DNA of 64,000 nucleotides from Xylaria sp. FL1777 (GCA_022578965.1 MU400507.1:1-64000); one strand, 5' to 3'. Positions 37,040 through 48,273 are shown, counted from the first letter of the stretch. The notes: generated by a model from the sequence alone, not told the origin. Numbers and translations are program-made.

Positions 37040-37345
37040 ATATATATTTTTGCTAGTTTATATATTTTTACTAGTTTTTATTTTTGCTAGTTTTTATTTT
37101 TGCTAGTTTTTATTTTTGCTAGTTTTTATTTTTGCTAGTTTTTATTTTTGCTAGTTTTTATTTTTGCTAGTTTATTTATTTAGCTAGTTTATTTATTTAG
37201 CTAGTTTATTTATTTTTGCTAGTTTATTTATTTTTGCTAGTTTATTTATTTTTGCTAGTTTATTTATTTTTATTAGTTTTTATTTTTGCTAGTTTGTTTA
37301 TTTTTGCTAGTTTGTTTATTTTTATTAGTTTATATTTATTTTATA
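37040..37345. repeat. Minisatellite of ~17 units, 15-18 bp
   Basis: Tandem TTTTTATTTTTGCTAG units change midway to TTTATTTATTTTTGCTAG. Most units are identical, so this array is younger or better homogenised than the others in the window; a few units have TTAG for CTAG, consistent with single RIP hits. Confidence 0.92.
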
Positions 37346-37690
37346 CTTAGCTTTTTATTAAGTAAGTTAAATAGCTTTAACTTTTTATTTATTATATTTA
37401 ATATTTTAGCTATTTATTAAGTAATAGTATTAAACTTACTATAGAAAATATTTCATAATTAATTTTGTTTACCTTTTTTAAGTAAAGTAATTATTTAAAT
37501 TATTGCAAAGTAATATAGCTAATATTTTATTAAAGCTTTATTGCTTTTAACATTTTATTTTACTACTATTTGTTAATAAAGCAATACTTTTTCTTTTTTT
37601 TTATGCTTTTATTTATTAGGCTACTTTAATAATGCTTTTATTTATTTAGTTATATATATTTAGCTTACTAAAAAAATAAAAAACCAAGAT
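37346..37690. other. AT-rich spacer upstream of the zinc-finger remnant
   Basis: About 345 bases without a recognisable gene or repeat. It would contain the promoter of the degraded gene that follows, but no promoter element can be picked out. Confidence 0.4.
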
Positions 37691-37739
37691 ATGCTTACTG
37701 CTAAAAATAAACTAAAACAGCTTATTAAAAACAGTAATA

Positions 37740-38110
37740 AACTTAATTATAATAACTATAATAATGTTAAAACTTTAAACTTAAAAAAATTTAAGTATAA
37801 ATATATTAAAAAATATAACATTAATTATAGTTATTATAATAATAATATTAAAACTTTAAATTTAAAGAAGCTTAAATATAAAGCTTTTATTTTTAACTAC
37901 TAGTTAATTAATGCTAAAGAATATAACATTAATTATAGTTATTATTATTACATTATAGCTTTAAATTTAAATAAACTTTTTGCTTTTAATTATAAGCTAA
38001 TTAACGTTAAAGAATATAATATTAATTATAGTTATTATAATAATATTAAAACTTTAAATTTAAACGAAGTTTTTGTTTTTAATTATAAGTTAATTAATAT
38101 TAAAAAAGCT
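37740..38110 (+). repeat. Codon-periodic tandem repeat, 93/108 bp units
   Basis: Unit starts at about 37808, 37916 and 38009 are 108 and 93 bp apart, both multiples of three, and a partial unit precedes them. Each contains AACATTAATTATAGTTATTA and a TTAAAACTTTAAATTTAAA-like core that reads KTLNL. Retention of frame-multiple periods suggests the repeat was once inside coding sequence. Confidence 0.75.
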
Positions 38111-40039
38111 AAAGCTAGCAATAGTACTATTATTTATAAAAAAAGCAATTAAACTTAAAACAATTATAATTACCTTTAAGTAATATTAAGAGTAGCTTTT
38201 TTAAACCTTGTTTATATAACTTAAGTATTTAAAGTTATTCTTAAAAACATAGTATATATTATAGTTTAAAAAAAATGTTAAAAAAATGCTAAAATTACTT
38301 TAGAAAGTTTAACTAGTTGTTTTATGCTAATAAAAAAGCATTTAAATAATATGTTAATAAAATAACTAAAAATATGCTTGATTTTTTTAAAAAATCTAAA
38401 GATAAAAATATATTTATTAGATTTTGTAATTAAACGAAGCTTTAACTACAGTTTAACCTTAGCTTTTTTAGCTTTTTTTTAAATATAGCATATAACTATG
38501 CAAAACTTTTTATTAATAATAATAATAACAATAATAATAATAATGATAATAATAATGCAATATTAGCAAACTATATAACTAATAATTTATTTATAACGTT
38601 TATTAGTATAAACTTTATAAAACGATATATAGCTTTAGTTATTTTGCTTTTATTAAAATAATAGTTGCATATTTATTATAATAAAAAAGACTTTAAAACT
38701 AAAAAACCTAAGCTTAAATATTTGTTTAATGCTTTTATAAATTATAGTATAATTTACTTAATTTTTAGCATAAAGCTATATTATAAAAATAAGCTTTAAT
38801 AGTTTAAAAAGATTATTAAAAATAGTAATAAGCGTTTTAAGGAACTTTTTAATATATTATTAACTAGCATATATTTAAACTTTATTAAAAAGCTATTATT
38901 AAAACAAAACTTGCATTTATTAAATAAATCTTTATTTAAGTAGCTTATAGTTAACTAGTATTATTTTTATTGCTTAAAATATTGCTAGTTTAATTAATGC
39001 TTTTATAACTATATATATAGCACTTTAATTTAAATTGCTACAAAATATAATATTAGCTAACGTAAGTTTAATAATTATTTTATTATTTTATTAATTAATT
39101 AGTTTAAAAAGAAAGTCTTTTACTTGTTTTATACTTAAAGCGTTCCTTTTGCTTAAAAGATATTTTAAAACAATAATATTACTTTATAGTAAGTATAATT
39201 GCGATTTAATATATTAAAGCAATGCAACTAAAATATAATAGACTTAAATGTTAACAAAAAAAACTTAACGCTTAAGCGGTTTTTATTTAAAATTGTTTAC
39301 TAACTATATTATAAGCTAAAAAACTTAAAAAAAAACTACCTTTGTTTAAATTTTAAAGAGCTTAAGTTTAAGCTAAGCTTTAATTTAATAAGATTTTTAA
39401 TAGTTCTTTTTGTTTATTATTTAATAAAAGCAACTATAAAAAAATGTTTATAATATAATATTGCAATAAAAACAAAATACTAAAGTGCTTTAAACAATTA
39501 TAACTTTAATTTTGTTTTAAGCTAAAATAAAGATTATTTAATTATAAAGTTTATTATTATTGCTGCTAATTATGCGCAAAAAATGTTTAATTTTTATGTT
39601 ATAATAAACATAAATATAATATTATAATTAATTTTATAAAATAGCTTATTTGCTGCGCTTTATAATATTATAAGCAATAAAGTTTAAAGTATTTTTTTAA
39701 AGCTACAAAATATAAAATATCTTTAGCTAATGTTTATAAAAAGTGCTTTGTTTTTAGTTAAGCTATAAATTAAAAATAGCAGCTATAATTTTTTATGTTT
39801 AAAGTGTAATACGTTTTAGCTTTTAATAAGCGCACTTATATATTATAAGTATAACTATTATTTTTTAAGCAATATATATAACTGCTAAAAATGCTTAAAT
39901 AAGTTTTTTTAAGCGAAACTTGTTGTTTTTATAAGCAATATAACTACTTAAAACTAAATAACAATAAAATTAAAAACTATTAAAATAGTTTTTTATGCTT
40001 ATTTAAAGATTATAACTTATATATATAAAGGCAATATTT

Positions 40040-40870
40040 TATAAAAAAATTATATTTTTATTAATATATTTAAGCTATATACTTTAAGAAATGCTTATAT
40101 TGCTGCAATAAATATAACTTAACTTTTATATAAAAAATATATTTTAATTAGTATATTTGCGCTATATACTTTAATAAACATTTATATTGCTACAATAAAT
40201 ATAATAAAACTTTTGTAATAAAAAGCGATTTTAATTAATATAATTGCGCTATATATTTTAAAAAATGTTTGTATTGCTATAATAAATATAATAAAACCTT
40301 TATATTATATTGTATTACTTAGGACTAACGGCTTTAAAAAGCCATGCTAAAAGCTACCTAATTTTACACGTGGGTAAAAACCGTGCTAAAGCCGGATAAA
40401 AACATCCTTGCTAACTGCTTGCTACTACAACTTATACCTCTTCTATAGCTAACTGCATAGGCGCCACTATTCAGAAATCGCGTTGCTTGATTTTTATTTA
40501 ACACTGCTGCTTTTGCTGCTTGCGTTTTTGCTTGCTACGCAAGCGTAGCCCCTTGTTACTTTAATAAAACCTTTATATAAAAAGAACATTTTAATTAGCA
40601 TATTTGCGCTATATACTTTAAAGAACGTTTATATAGCTATAATAAATATAACTTAAACTTTGCATAAAAAGAAGATTTTAATTAGCATATTTACGCTATA
40701 TACTTTAAAAAATGTATATATTGCTGCAATAAGTGTAATAAAACCTTTATAAAGAAAAAAAATCTTAATTAGCATAATTATGCTATATATTATAAAAAAC
40801 GCTTATATAGCTATAATAAGTGCAATAAAACCTTTATATAAAAAAAACATCTTAATAAGCATATTAAGTT
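40040..40870 (+). repeat. 87 bp tandem array encoding C2H2 zinc fingers
   Basis: The GCTATATA anchor occurs at 40074, 40161, 40248, 40608, 40695 and 40782: an exact 87 bp (29 codon) period, broken only by the 256 bp insertion. In the frame beginning GCT at these positions one unit reads YCCNKCNKTFIKKKNLN, then stop, H (40719 onward). This matches Y-x-C-x2-C-x-K-x-F-x5-L-x2-H. In other units Cys appears as Tyr (TGT to TAT), His as Tyr, and Gln as a stop, all RIP changes. The second zinc-binding His falls four residues later, where CAT/CAC now reads TAT/TAC. The inter-finger segment FKERLY corresponds to the classical TGEKPY linker, with G to K and P to L as RIP changes. Confidence 0.85.
40306..40561 (-). 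mobile_element. 256 bp short element sharing the family B 3' end
   Basis: A GC-richer, unmutated island inside the finger array, flanked by a 17 bp target duplication TAATAAAACCTTTATAT (40289-40305, 40562-40578). Array arithmetic confirms the boundaries: neighbouring anchors are 360 bp apart, which is 87 + 256 + 17. On the minus strand its last ~75 bases (GCACGGTTTTTAC...AAGTAATACAATATA) match the 3' end of family B, while the rest does not. This is the relationship of a SINE to its partner LINE, or of a deleted derivative to its parent. No convincing polymerase III A/B boxes were seen. A palindrome GGCTTTAAAAAGCC lies near the 3' end. It is probably too short to be a RIP target, which explains its intactness. 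Confidence 0.8.
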
Positions 40871-41000
40871 TTAATATAAAAGCATATAAAAAAAACTAGC
40901 TAAATAGCTTAAATTAAAGTTTAACTAAGTAATAAAGTTAAACTTAAAAATAAAGTTAAACTTAAAAGCAAAGTTAAAGTTAAATTTAAAGTTTTTACTT

Positions 41001-43010
41001 TATAAAAAGCTTTTTTTAAAACAAAAGTAAACAAAAATCATTATTAAGCTTTTAAAAAACTTTTAACTTTTAAAACTAGTTATAAAGCTATTACTAATAG
41101 CTAATTTAAACTTAGTTAATTAAACTAAATAGCATATAAGCTATAATATTAAGCAAATTAGCTTATATTAAGATTATATAGCTATTAATGCAGCTATTAA
41201 AGCTTTTTTAAATGCTAAGTTTAAGCAATATTAAATTAGTAGCTAAAGCTTTTTATATAGCATATATACTATAATTAGCTTATTAAAAAAGCAGTTTTAA
41301 AAGCAAAACATACTTGTTTTAAATTTAAATAATTTAATGTTAGCTATATATATTAAATAAAAAAAGCTTAGCATTATAAATATTTATAATTTTACTTTTA
41401 ATATATTATAGCATAAGCTTTAAATTTAAACGAAATAAAATAGCTATTTAATTAATTATTAAGTTAAATATATTTTATATAATGGTTAAAAAAACTAAGC
41501 TAACTTTTTAAATATATATAATTTTATTTAAGGACTAAAGGTTATTATTTAGGTTTATTTAAGGAGCTTTAAAAACAAAAAGCATTTTAAAGCTATTATA
41601 AAGCTAAGCTAATAATGTATTTAATGTTATAGTTATGTTATATTATAGCTTTTAACTATTTTGTTTTTTAAGAATATATGTTTATTGCATAAAATAATGC
41701 TATTATTATAAAATTAACAATAATGATATTTATAGTTATTAACTTAATAATGTTATATTTATTGTTTTGCATTATTGCTAATTAGTTAGTTTAAAGCTTT
41801 ACGCTTAAAAACCTTAATTAAGCTAAAATTGTTTTAAGAAAAAACTAGCTTTTTTTTTATATTAAAAAAGTCCTTTTTTATATCGGGCTTTTTATTTATT
41901 TACATTTTTAGTTTATATATATAATTGGTTATTTTTTTAATTAAGTAGTTAAAGTTTAATTTATGCTTTAATTGTTTTATGCTAAGGCTATATATTAGCT
42001 AAATTTAGCAGTAGTATATATATATTGCTTTTTTTGCTTTTGTTATTATATTTAAAAAAGGCTTTAAAACGTTATATTTTGCTAATTAGTGCATTTTATT
42101 AAAAGCTGCTTTTAGGTTTAATAAAATAATAGCTTTGCAAAAACATTTAGTTATAAATCTAAATATGTTAAGCTTTATAAATACGGGCTTTTTTTGCGCA
42201 TAAAATGTTATATTAATGCTGTTTTTAACTTTAAATAAATTAGCTTTAGCAAAAAAAACCTATTGTTTAGCTACTTGCTTTTTTATTTTAAATAACTTAA
42301 TAGCTTTATTAAATTCTTTGTTTTTAATAAGCGTTATTAGTAAAAATAGCTTGCTTACTAAAAACTTATATAAGTTAACTACTATTTAAGCTGCTTTTAT
42401 TTTTTTTTTAGTTAGCTTGCAATAAATAATACTATTAAAGCTTTTTATATTAATTGTTTATATACTAAAAGTTCTTTAAATATTTTGCTTTTTAGTAGCA
42501 CTTAATATAATTTAATAATATGTTTATATATTTAATAATGTTATAATAAATAAATAACTTATGTTGTTTTATGCTATTTAGTTTTAAAGTTTGTTAAAGA
42601 AATTACGGAATTTTAATTTAATTAAGTATTAAAACTATAAGCTTAAAGTGCTAAACATAATTAAAGATTTAACTGCTTTTACTTTTTAGTTTTTAATTTT
42701 CTGCTTTTTATTTGCAATATTTTTATATATATTATTATATAACTTTTTTATTTATTGTTTAAAAGTATTATATTTGCCTTTTTATAGCTTTTTGTTTAAT
42801 ATTAAGTTTTATAAATAAAATACTTATATTTAGAAATCTTTAATGCTATTTTAATAATGTGCTACTTTTTAAAATATATTTATAATAGTTTTAGTTAAGT
42901 TGTTTGTTTTATTAAGTATACTTGTGATTTTTTTAATAAATAAAAAATATATTTTGCTGTTTTTTAATATGCTAATAATTTTAAAAGAAGTAGGAAAAAT
43001 AATAAAAGCA
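41001..43010. other. Unassigned AT-rich stretch
   Basis: About 2 kb downstream of the zinc-finger remnant. Its first few hundred bases may still hold the C-terminus of that gene. The remainder has no recognisable frame or repeat partner. Slightly less mutated patches occur at about 41880-41900 and 42070-42200. Confidence 0.4.
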
Positions 43011-43014
43011 ATGT

Positions 43015-43205
43015 TTTTAAAAGCATATGTTTTAAGAGCATATATTTTAAAAGCATATATTTTAAAAGCATATGTTTTTTTAAAAGCATTTAGCTTTTAA
43101 AAAGTTAGTATTTTTAAAAAAGTTAGCTAAAAAGTTAGCTAAAAAGTTAGTATTTTTAAAAAAGTTAGCTAAAAAATTAGCTAAAGAATTAGCTAAAAAG
43201 TTGGC
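43015..43205. repeat. Two adjacent short-unit minisatellites
   Basis: First a ~15 bp repeat, AAAGCATAT(A/G)TTTTAA (43018-43095, four to five units), then a 12 bp repeat TTAGCTAAAAAG with longer AAGTTAGTATTTTTAAAAAA interruptions (43098-43205). The short open frame over the first array (42900-43100) reads as KAYIL repeats and is not taken as a gene. Confidence 0.85.
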
Positions 43206-43537
43206 TTTTTTTTTTATTTAAGGATATTTTTATTTTTAAAGGTTAATTTAAATAAAAAGCTAAAGCTGCTTTTATTAATTAACTGCATAAACTATAAAAT
43301 CTTTATATTAGCAATAAAAATAATTAATAAAAGTAAATAAGTTTATAAAACGTTATAATAGTTAAATATATAAAGTTTTGCTATTTTTTATAAATAGTAA
43401 AATAAAAAAAAACAAAGAAAAAAAAAGGAAAAAAAGTAATAAATAGTAGTAATAAAATAATATATACTTAAAATAAATAGCATAATAGCTATTTTTTATT
43501 AAATAACTAGCTAAAGTATATATTTATAAATAGCTAA
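43206..43537. other. AT-rich spacer
   Basis: About 330 bases with no gene or repeat recognised; target DNA for the inverted family B copy. Confidence 0.4.
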
Positions 43538-43557
43538 AAATAAATATATTATATATT

Positions 43558-45745
43558 GTATTACTTAAACTAATAGTTTACTAGCTATACTAGTTTTTAT
43601 TTTTTATATATATAAGTAAAAACCGTGCTTTTAGGTTAAAAGCAAGCTATAAGCAGCTTATTTTTTTCCTAGTAACTAAGTAAAAACATTTTGTATTTAT
43701 TTTTAAGTTGCACTAGTTTTGCTACGATTTTATTAAGTGCTTTGTTTTTTATTTTTTTGCTTTTAGGTTGTTTGCTTGCTTACATTATGCTATTAATTAA
43801 GTATATACACCTTTACGTAGTTACTTTATAGTTTTTTTTTCTTGTATTTTTTTTACTTTATAGTTTGCTTGCTTTAGTATTACTGCTTGCTTTATGTTGT
43901 TTATAGCAGTTTTTTTAGTTTTAGTACTTATTTAGCTAAGTATACTGCTTTTTTTTCTTAGTTTTTTTTTAAACTTTTTTTTATTGTATTGCTAATGCAT
44001 TATAGTTTGTTTGCTTTAGTATTATTACTAGCTTTTTATTATATTAGCCTTTTTATAACTAAGTTATAATTAAGTTATAAGTAAAGTTAATTGCTTATTA
44101 TTTTGTAGTTTACTATTTATATATTTATTTTTTAAGCTGCTTTTATACTTTTTATAGTAAGTTTACTAAATAAGCATAACTTATAAGTAGCTTATATATT
44201 AAGCAATATAAAGTAGCAATAAATAATAAGCTACTTTATTTAGCTATTTATGTTAATCTTTTTTTTTTTAACTATTAACTTTATTACTTTTATTATTATT
44301 ATTATTATATGCTTAGTTTATGTTTGCTTTAATATATTAAAGTGCTTAGTTTATAATATAATTAGTTATTAATATATTATAGTTATATAAAAATCTACTT
44401 TATTATAATTATTATGCTTTTTATAATACGTATTTATAACTAGTTTAATTTAAGTATATATACTAACTAATATTAAGCTTATATATTTAAAGTTATAAGT
44501 TATTTTACTATAGTTTTTATTAGCTATTTAATTTATAGTACTAAATAAAGTAGCTAATAGCTTATTACTATATAGTTTAAGCTTTTATAACTGCTTATTA
44601 TTATGCTTTTTTATTATAACGCTAATTTTTAAAATAAAAATAAATGCTTTAATGCTTTATGCTAAAGTATTATTAATAGCTTTAAAATTTATATTTATTA
44701 AATACGTTAAAATACTTAAGCTATATTGCTATTATATTGCTTATATTATAATAATATATTATGCATTTTTTATTGCTGTTTTTTTTATGTTAATTATATA
44801 AAAACATTAATAATTTTTATACTTGTAATATTATTAGCAAGTTTACTAAATGCTTATAATACAAAAAAAGCAAAGTAAGCATTAAAAATAACAGTTATAA
44901 TTCTATAAGTACTTTTAACTATATTAGTGTTTATATATTTTTAAGCTTTACTTTATGCTTATTTTAACTATTAAAGTTCTTTTAATTTTAAGTGCTATTA
45001 ACTATTTTTTCGCTTAAAAAAATTAATAAAAAACTTTAATTATTTATTAAAGCTTATATAGCTATATGCTATTTTTATATTAATAGAAATATTTAAGCTA
45101 TATTTATAGCTAATATGCAACTTTAAGTTATAATTAAAAAAACAAAAAAAGCTATAGCAAGTAAAAAAGCTAAAAGTTTTATATAAATAAGCTAGTTAAA
45201 AAATATTTATATAACTTTTAAAGGTTAGCATTATTATATATTTAATAGCTAAAAGTTTCAGTAAAATTTTAATGTTTAATAGCTAATAAAGTTACTTAAT
45301 TGCTTTGCTTTTTTATAATATATGCTTTTTAACTTTTATAGTTTTATGTTTATAATTTTGTATTGCTATTTTTAATATTTTATTATATTGTGCTTTACTT
45401 TAAAGTTTATAAATATAAACTTATAATAAGTAGCTTTTTTAAGACTATAAGTAATAAATAGCTTTATAATAAATGTTTTAGCTTTTGCTTTATAATTATA
45501 GTAAACCTTTTTTGGCTTAAAAAAAAGCTAGTATTAATGCTTAGCTATTTTTGCTCCGTGTTTAAAGGCTTTTATTTTTGTATTTTTATAGCTGCTTACA
45601 ACTTAATTAATTCTTTAGTTATGTTATAATAGTTAAGCCTCTTTGTATTTAGAACTTATTTAGCTATTTCACGTGCTTTTTTTAAGTTATATAATAATTA
45701 GTAGCTTAGTTAAAAATTTGTTTGCTTTTTTAGTGTGCTATAAAT
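43558..45745 (-). mobile_element. Family B copy 2, full length, inverted, 2,188 bp
   Basis: The reverse complement aligns end to end with 6856-9052. It is flanked by a perfect 20 bp direct repeat, AAATAAATATATTATATATT, at 43538-43557 and 45746-45765, the best target-site duplication in the family. The element starts (minus strand) near ATAGCACACTAAAAAAGCAA and ends AAGTAATAC. It differs from copy 1 by transitions mainly, with different sites preserved in each copy. Near its 3' end it encodes, on the minus strand, a Lys/Gln/Ala-rich stretch shared with copies 1 and 3, including a duplicated ACTAAAGCAAGCAAACTATA block. No enzymatic domain recognised. Confidence 0.72.
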
Positions 45746-45765
45746 AAATAAATATATTATATATT

Positions 45766-47220
45766 AAATATAAAAAAAGTTTTAAAATAGCTTTATGCAT
45801 TAGTAAATATATAATACTTTTATAGTTATTTTATTTTTAGTAGCAAAGTAATAAAATATTATTATTAATAACCGGTGATAAAATAAATTAAAAGTTAAAA
45901 AATAACTCTTTATTTTTAAGTATTTTATTATATTTATTTTTAAAACAGGAAAACTAAAAAGCTTGCATAACTACGCTAAAAAAGCTTAGCTTTGCTTTAA
46001 ATGCAAACTTTTTTATAAGTTATTAATATATATTTTAATAAGCAAACAATATTTCGATAAAAGTAATAAATTAAAAAACACTTAAGTAAAAATAAACGTT
46101 AGCATTTAAGTTGCTTTTAATAATCTTAATATTGCAATATAAGTAGTTAAAATAAATGTTTATTTAATATTAACATATTACTAATAAAACAAAAGTGTTA
46201 ATTTATTATTAAAAACTAGCAAAATAAACAAATAACATAATATAACTATAATGCTTAATATAAATAAGTGCACTTAGTGTATAAAGCGTAGTAATAATTG
46301 CATTATTATATATGTTATATTAAAGTAAAACTATACGTGTAGTATTAAGTAAAAATATATATATAAATGGAAATATATATATAAATAAAAATATGCAAAA
46401 AATTTATAGTTTATATACTAAGTATATATTATAAATAATTAAACAATAAAGCTATGTTTAATAAGCAATAAAGCTATGCTTAACTAAATATAAAAAGTTT
46501 TTGCTTAAAACGCTTATTTAATAATGGTTTATTGTTTTTTATTTTTAATAATTTGTAATAAAAACTTTTGTATAGTTTGTGCTTTTTTAAGCTAATTATA
46601 ATTTAATTAATTTTTAAAAGATTTGCTTATTTATTATATTTTAAGCTATTTTTAAATTAATTTAAGCTATAAGTAACTTATATTATTATTAAAGCTTTAA
46701 AATTACTTGTAATATACTAGTTTTTAGTTTTATATTAGTGCTATTTAAAATGCTGTTTATTTTTAATAATTGTGCACTTAAGCTATATTTTTATTATTAT
46801 AATTAAACAAAGCTACTAAGTTTTAATTTATATAATAAAAGCGCTAAAAATTAATATAAAAAACTAGTTATAGCTAAAACAAATAATAAGCAATAAAAAT
46901 TAGCTTAATTAGCTTTAGCAGTTTTATTATTACTGCTATTATTTTGCTAGCTAAATATTTAATAAAGCTTTTAGCTATTATTTTGCTAGCTAGCTATTTA
47001 ACAAAGCTTATTATTTAAAAATATCTAAGGCATAATACTTAAAAAATAATAAAAAGTATATAAATTAAGTAAGTTAAATAAAGAAAATGCAATAAATGTT
47101 AAATATATAAAAGGGCCGGATTTAGGAAAGTTTAAAGGTTTATTTAAAGCTGCGCTATTAATAGCTTTAAGCTTTTAACCTTTAGCTTTTTAAAAAAAAA
47201 GAGCTTTATTAAATTGCTTA
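45766..47220. other. Unassigned AT-rich stretch with small duplications
   Basis: About 1.45 kb. Small local duplications are visible: AATAAAGCTATGTTTAATAA/GCAATAAAGCTATGCTTAAC at 46446-46485, and a GCTATTATTTTGCTAGCTA-type unit twice at 46935-47005. No gene recognised. A patch at 45870-45960 keeps slightly more G and C. Confidence 0.45.
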
Positions 47221-47221
47221 A

Positions 47222-47490
47222 TAAAGTTATTATTATTATAACTGTTTTTTTTAATAAAAGGGTTATTATTTTTATAACTTTTGTTTTTTTTAGTAAATAA
47301 GCTTTAGTTTTAATAATAAAAAGCTTAAATAAAATAATTTAGTAAGCAAAGAAATAAAAGTGTATTAAGTTGCTAATTATTATTTTTTTACAAAATATAT
47401 AATTTAGCTTTTTTGTAAATATTATTGTTTTTTATTAAAACAAGAAAAAAATAAAGGTTTAGTATACTTAATTGTTATTTAATTTTGCTT
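47222..47490 (+). repeat. Direct repeat flanking the nested transposon, left copy
   Basis: Matches 54318-54612 in the same orientation. It starts with two copies of a ~45 bp unit (GGGTTATTATTTTTATAACT) and continues through GTAAATAAGCTTTAGTTTTA and GTGTATTAAGTTGCTA to the TA target site. The composite transposon thus sits at the boundary between two tandem copies of a ~250 bp unit. Confidence 0.85.
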
Positions 47491-47492
47491 TA

Positions 47493-47542
47493 ACGTGGTT
47501 CACTATTGAGCGGGCCACCTAATCGAGCGGGCCACTTTGAAA
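47493..47542 (+). repeat. Left terminal inverted repeat, outer element
   Basis: Carries GAGCGGGCCAC twice (about 47508 and 47525), the duplicated putative transposase-binding block, with CpG dinucleotides intact. It is the best-preserved example of this family in the window and a guide to the original sequence of the 2760-4622 ends. Confidence 0.9.
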
Positions 47543-47589
47543 TACATACAAAAAACGTCCGTGCGTAATTTTATAGCGCTGTTAATATA

Positions 47590-48190
47590 AAAGCTATAAA
47601 TATGAAAAAATATGTTTTAGATTCCTTATTTAATAAGGAATCCAAATATGATTTTTTTATATTTATAGCAATTTTCTTTCTAAAGGTACATACCAAAAAA
47701 GCAAAGGTAAAAATATTGGAAAAAAATACCCCTGTCATTATGTAAAGCTTAGTGCGATTTTGTTATTTAAATATTAAAAAAATAAAAAAAATTATATTTT
47801 AAATTAAGAATTGATAAACTTCCAAAAAACTAACATGGTTTATTTTTCCAATTTTTCTTTAATTAAATAACAAGGGTATAACTTTTTATAGTAAAATATA
47901 TATGTACTGTTTTTTATACCCTAGCTATTTAATTAAGAAATGCTTAAAAAATCAAGATCTTTTAGAATTGAAATATTAATTAATTAAACCTTTTAAAATT
48001 TATTTTTTCCATTTTCTTTTATTTTTTTTAATCATTATGCACTAAGTTTTATATTTTTTACAGGGGTATTTTAACACTTATACTTTATTACGTCATATCT
48101 TTACCAATAAAAATGCTATGAACAAACGGAGGTTATATATGGATTTCTCGTTAAATAAGGATTCTAAAACATATTTTTCTTTATTTTTTG
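47590..48190. repeat. ~600 bp AT-rich imperfect palindrome, not RIP-like
   Basis: The arms at about 47590-47770 and 48010-48190 are diverged reverse complements (landmarks KYVL codons AAATATGTTTTAG, and AATACCCCTGT/ACAGGGGTATT, and CTTAGTGCG/TGCACTAAG). The centre also has AAGGGTATAA/TATACCCTAG. Unlike the rest of the window it keeps TCC, GAT and CA-containing triplets, and arm differences include many transversions, so divergence is not due to RIP. It fills most of the outer element's own interior. Confidence 0.72.
47602..47745 (+). CDS. Possible 47-residue frame in left palindrome arm
   Basis: ATG at 47602 to TAA at 47745; begins MKKYVLDSLFNKESKYDF. The opposite arm, read on the minus strand (about 48185-48080), gives a matching but shorter frame with KEKYVLESLFNEKSIYN. 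Over about 36 aligned codons there are no indels, and second codon positions differ least, a weak sign of protein-level constraint. I do not recognise the peptide. It is as likely a coincidence of an old inverted duplication, or an exon fragment picked up by the element. Low confidence as a gene. Confidence 0.25.
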   Translation: MKKYVLDSLFNKESKYDFFIFIAIFFLKVHTKKAKVKILEKNTPVIM

Positions 48191-48273
48191 CTTTTATATT
48201 AGTGGAGTTATTTAATGTGGAGACATGTATTCTCTATATCTTTTTATATGGGGCAGTACATTTTTTTATCTCA

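Larger units (their letters stand above)
37690..41000 (+). pseudogene. C2H2 zinc-finger gene remnant, RIP-degraded and interrupted
   Basis: Plus-strand frames with stops at former Gln codons give several protein features in order. Four 31-36 residue repeats (37740-38110) contain a KTLNLKK-type core. A polyAsn tract follows at 38513-38558. Finger-like motifs appear near 39796 (CLKCNTF) and 39883 (NC.KCLNKFF). Then comes a tandem array of 29-residue C2H2 fingers at about 40040-40870, followed by a Lys/Leu-rich tail with a 15 bp in-frame repeat (40920-40985). The array frame differs from that of the upstream fingers, so an intron or indel lies between 39900 and 40040. Whether 37.7-39.7 kb and the finger array were one gene is inferred from shared strand and continuity. 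The protein was probably a nucleic-acid-binding factor, host or transposon-borne. It is now non-functional. Confidence 0.7.

Noticed and set aside
36715..37345. Possible CRISPR-like array
   Set aside because: Units are contiguous tandem repeats with no unique spacers, and the sequence is eukaryotic in character.
40306..40561. tRNA-derived SINE head
   Set aside because: AGCAAGCAGTTAGC-like strings loosely resemble an A box, but no B box at proper spacing was found; tRNA origin not claimed.
42900..43100. Plus-strand open frame ending in KAYIL-type repeats
   Set aside because: Generated by a 15 bp minisatellite; no start context or homology.
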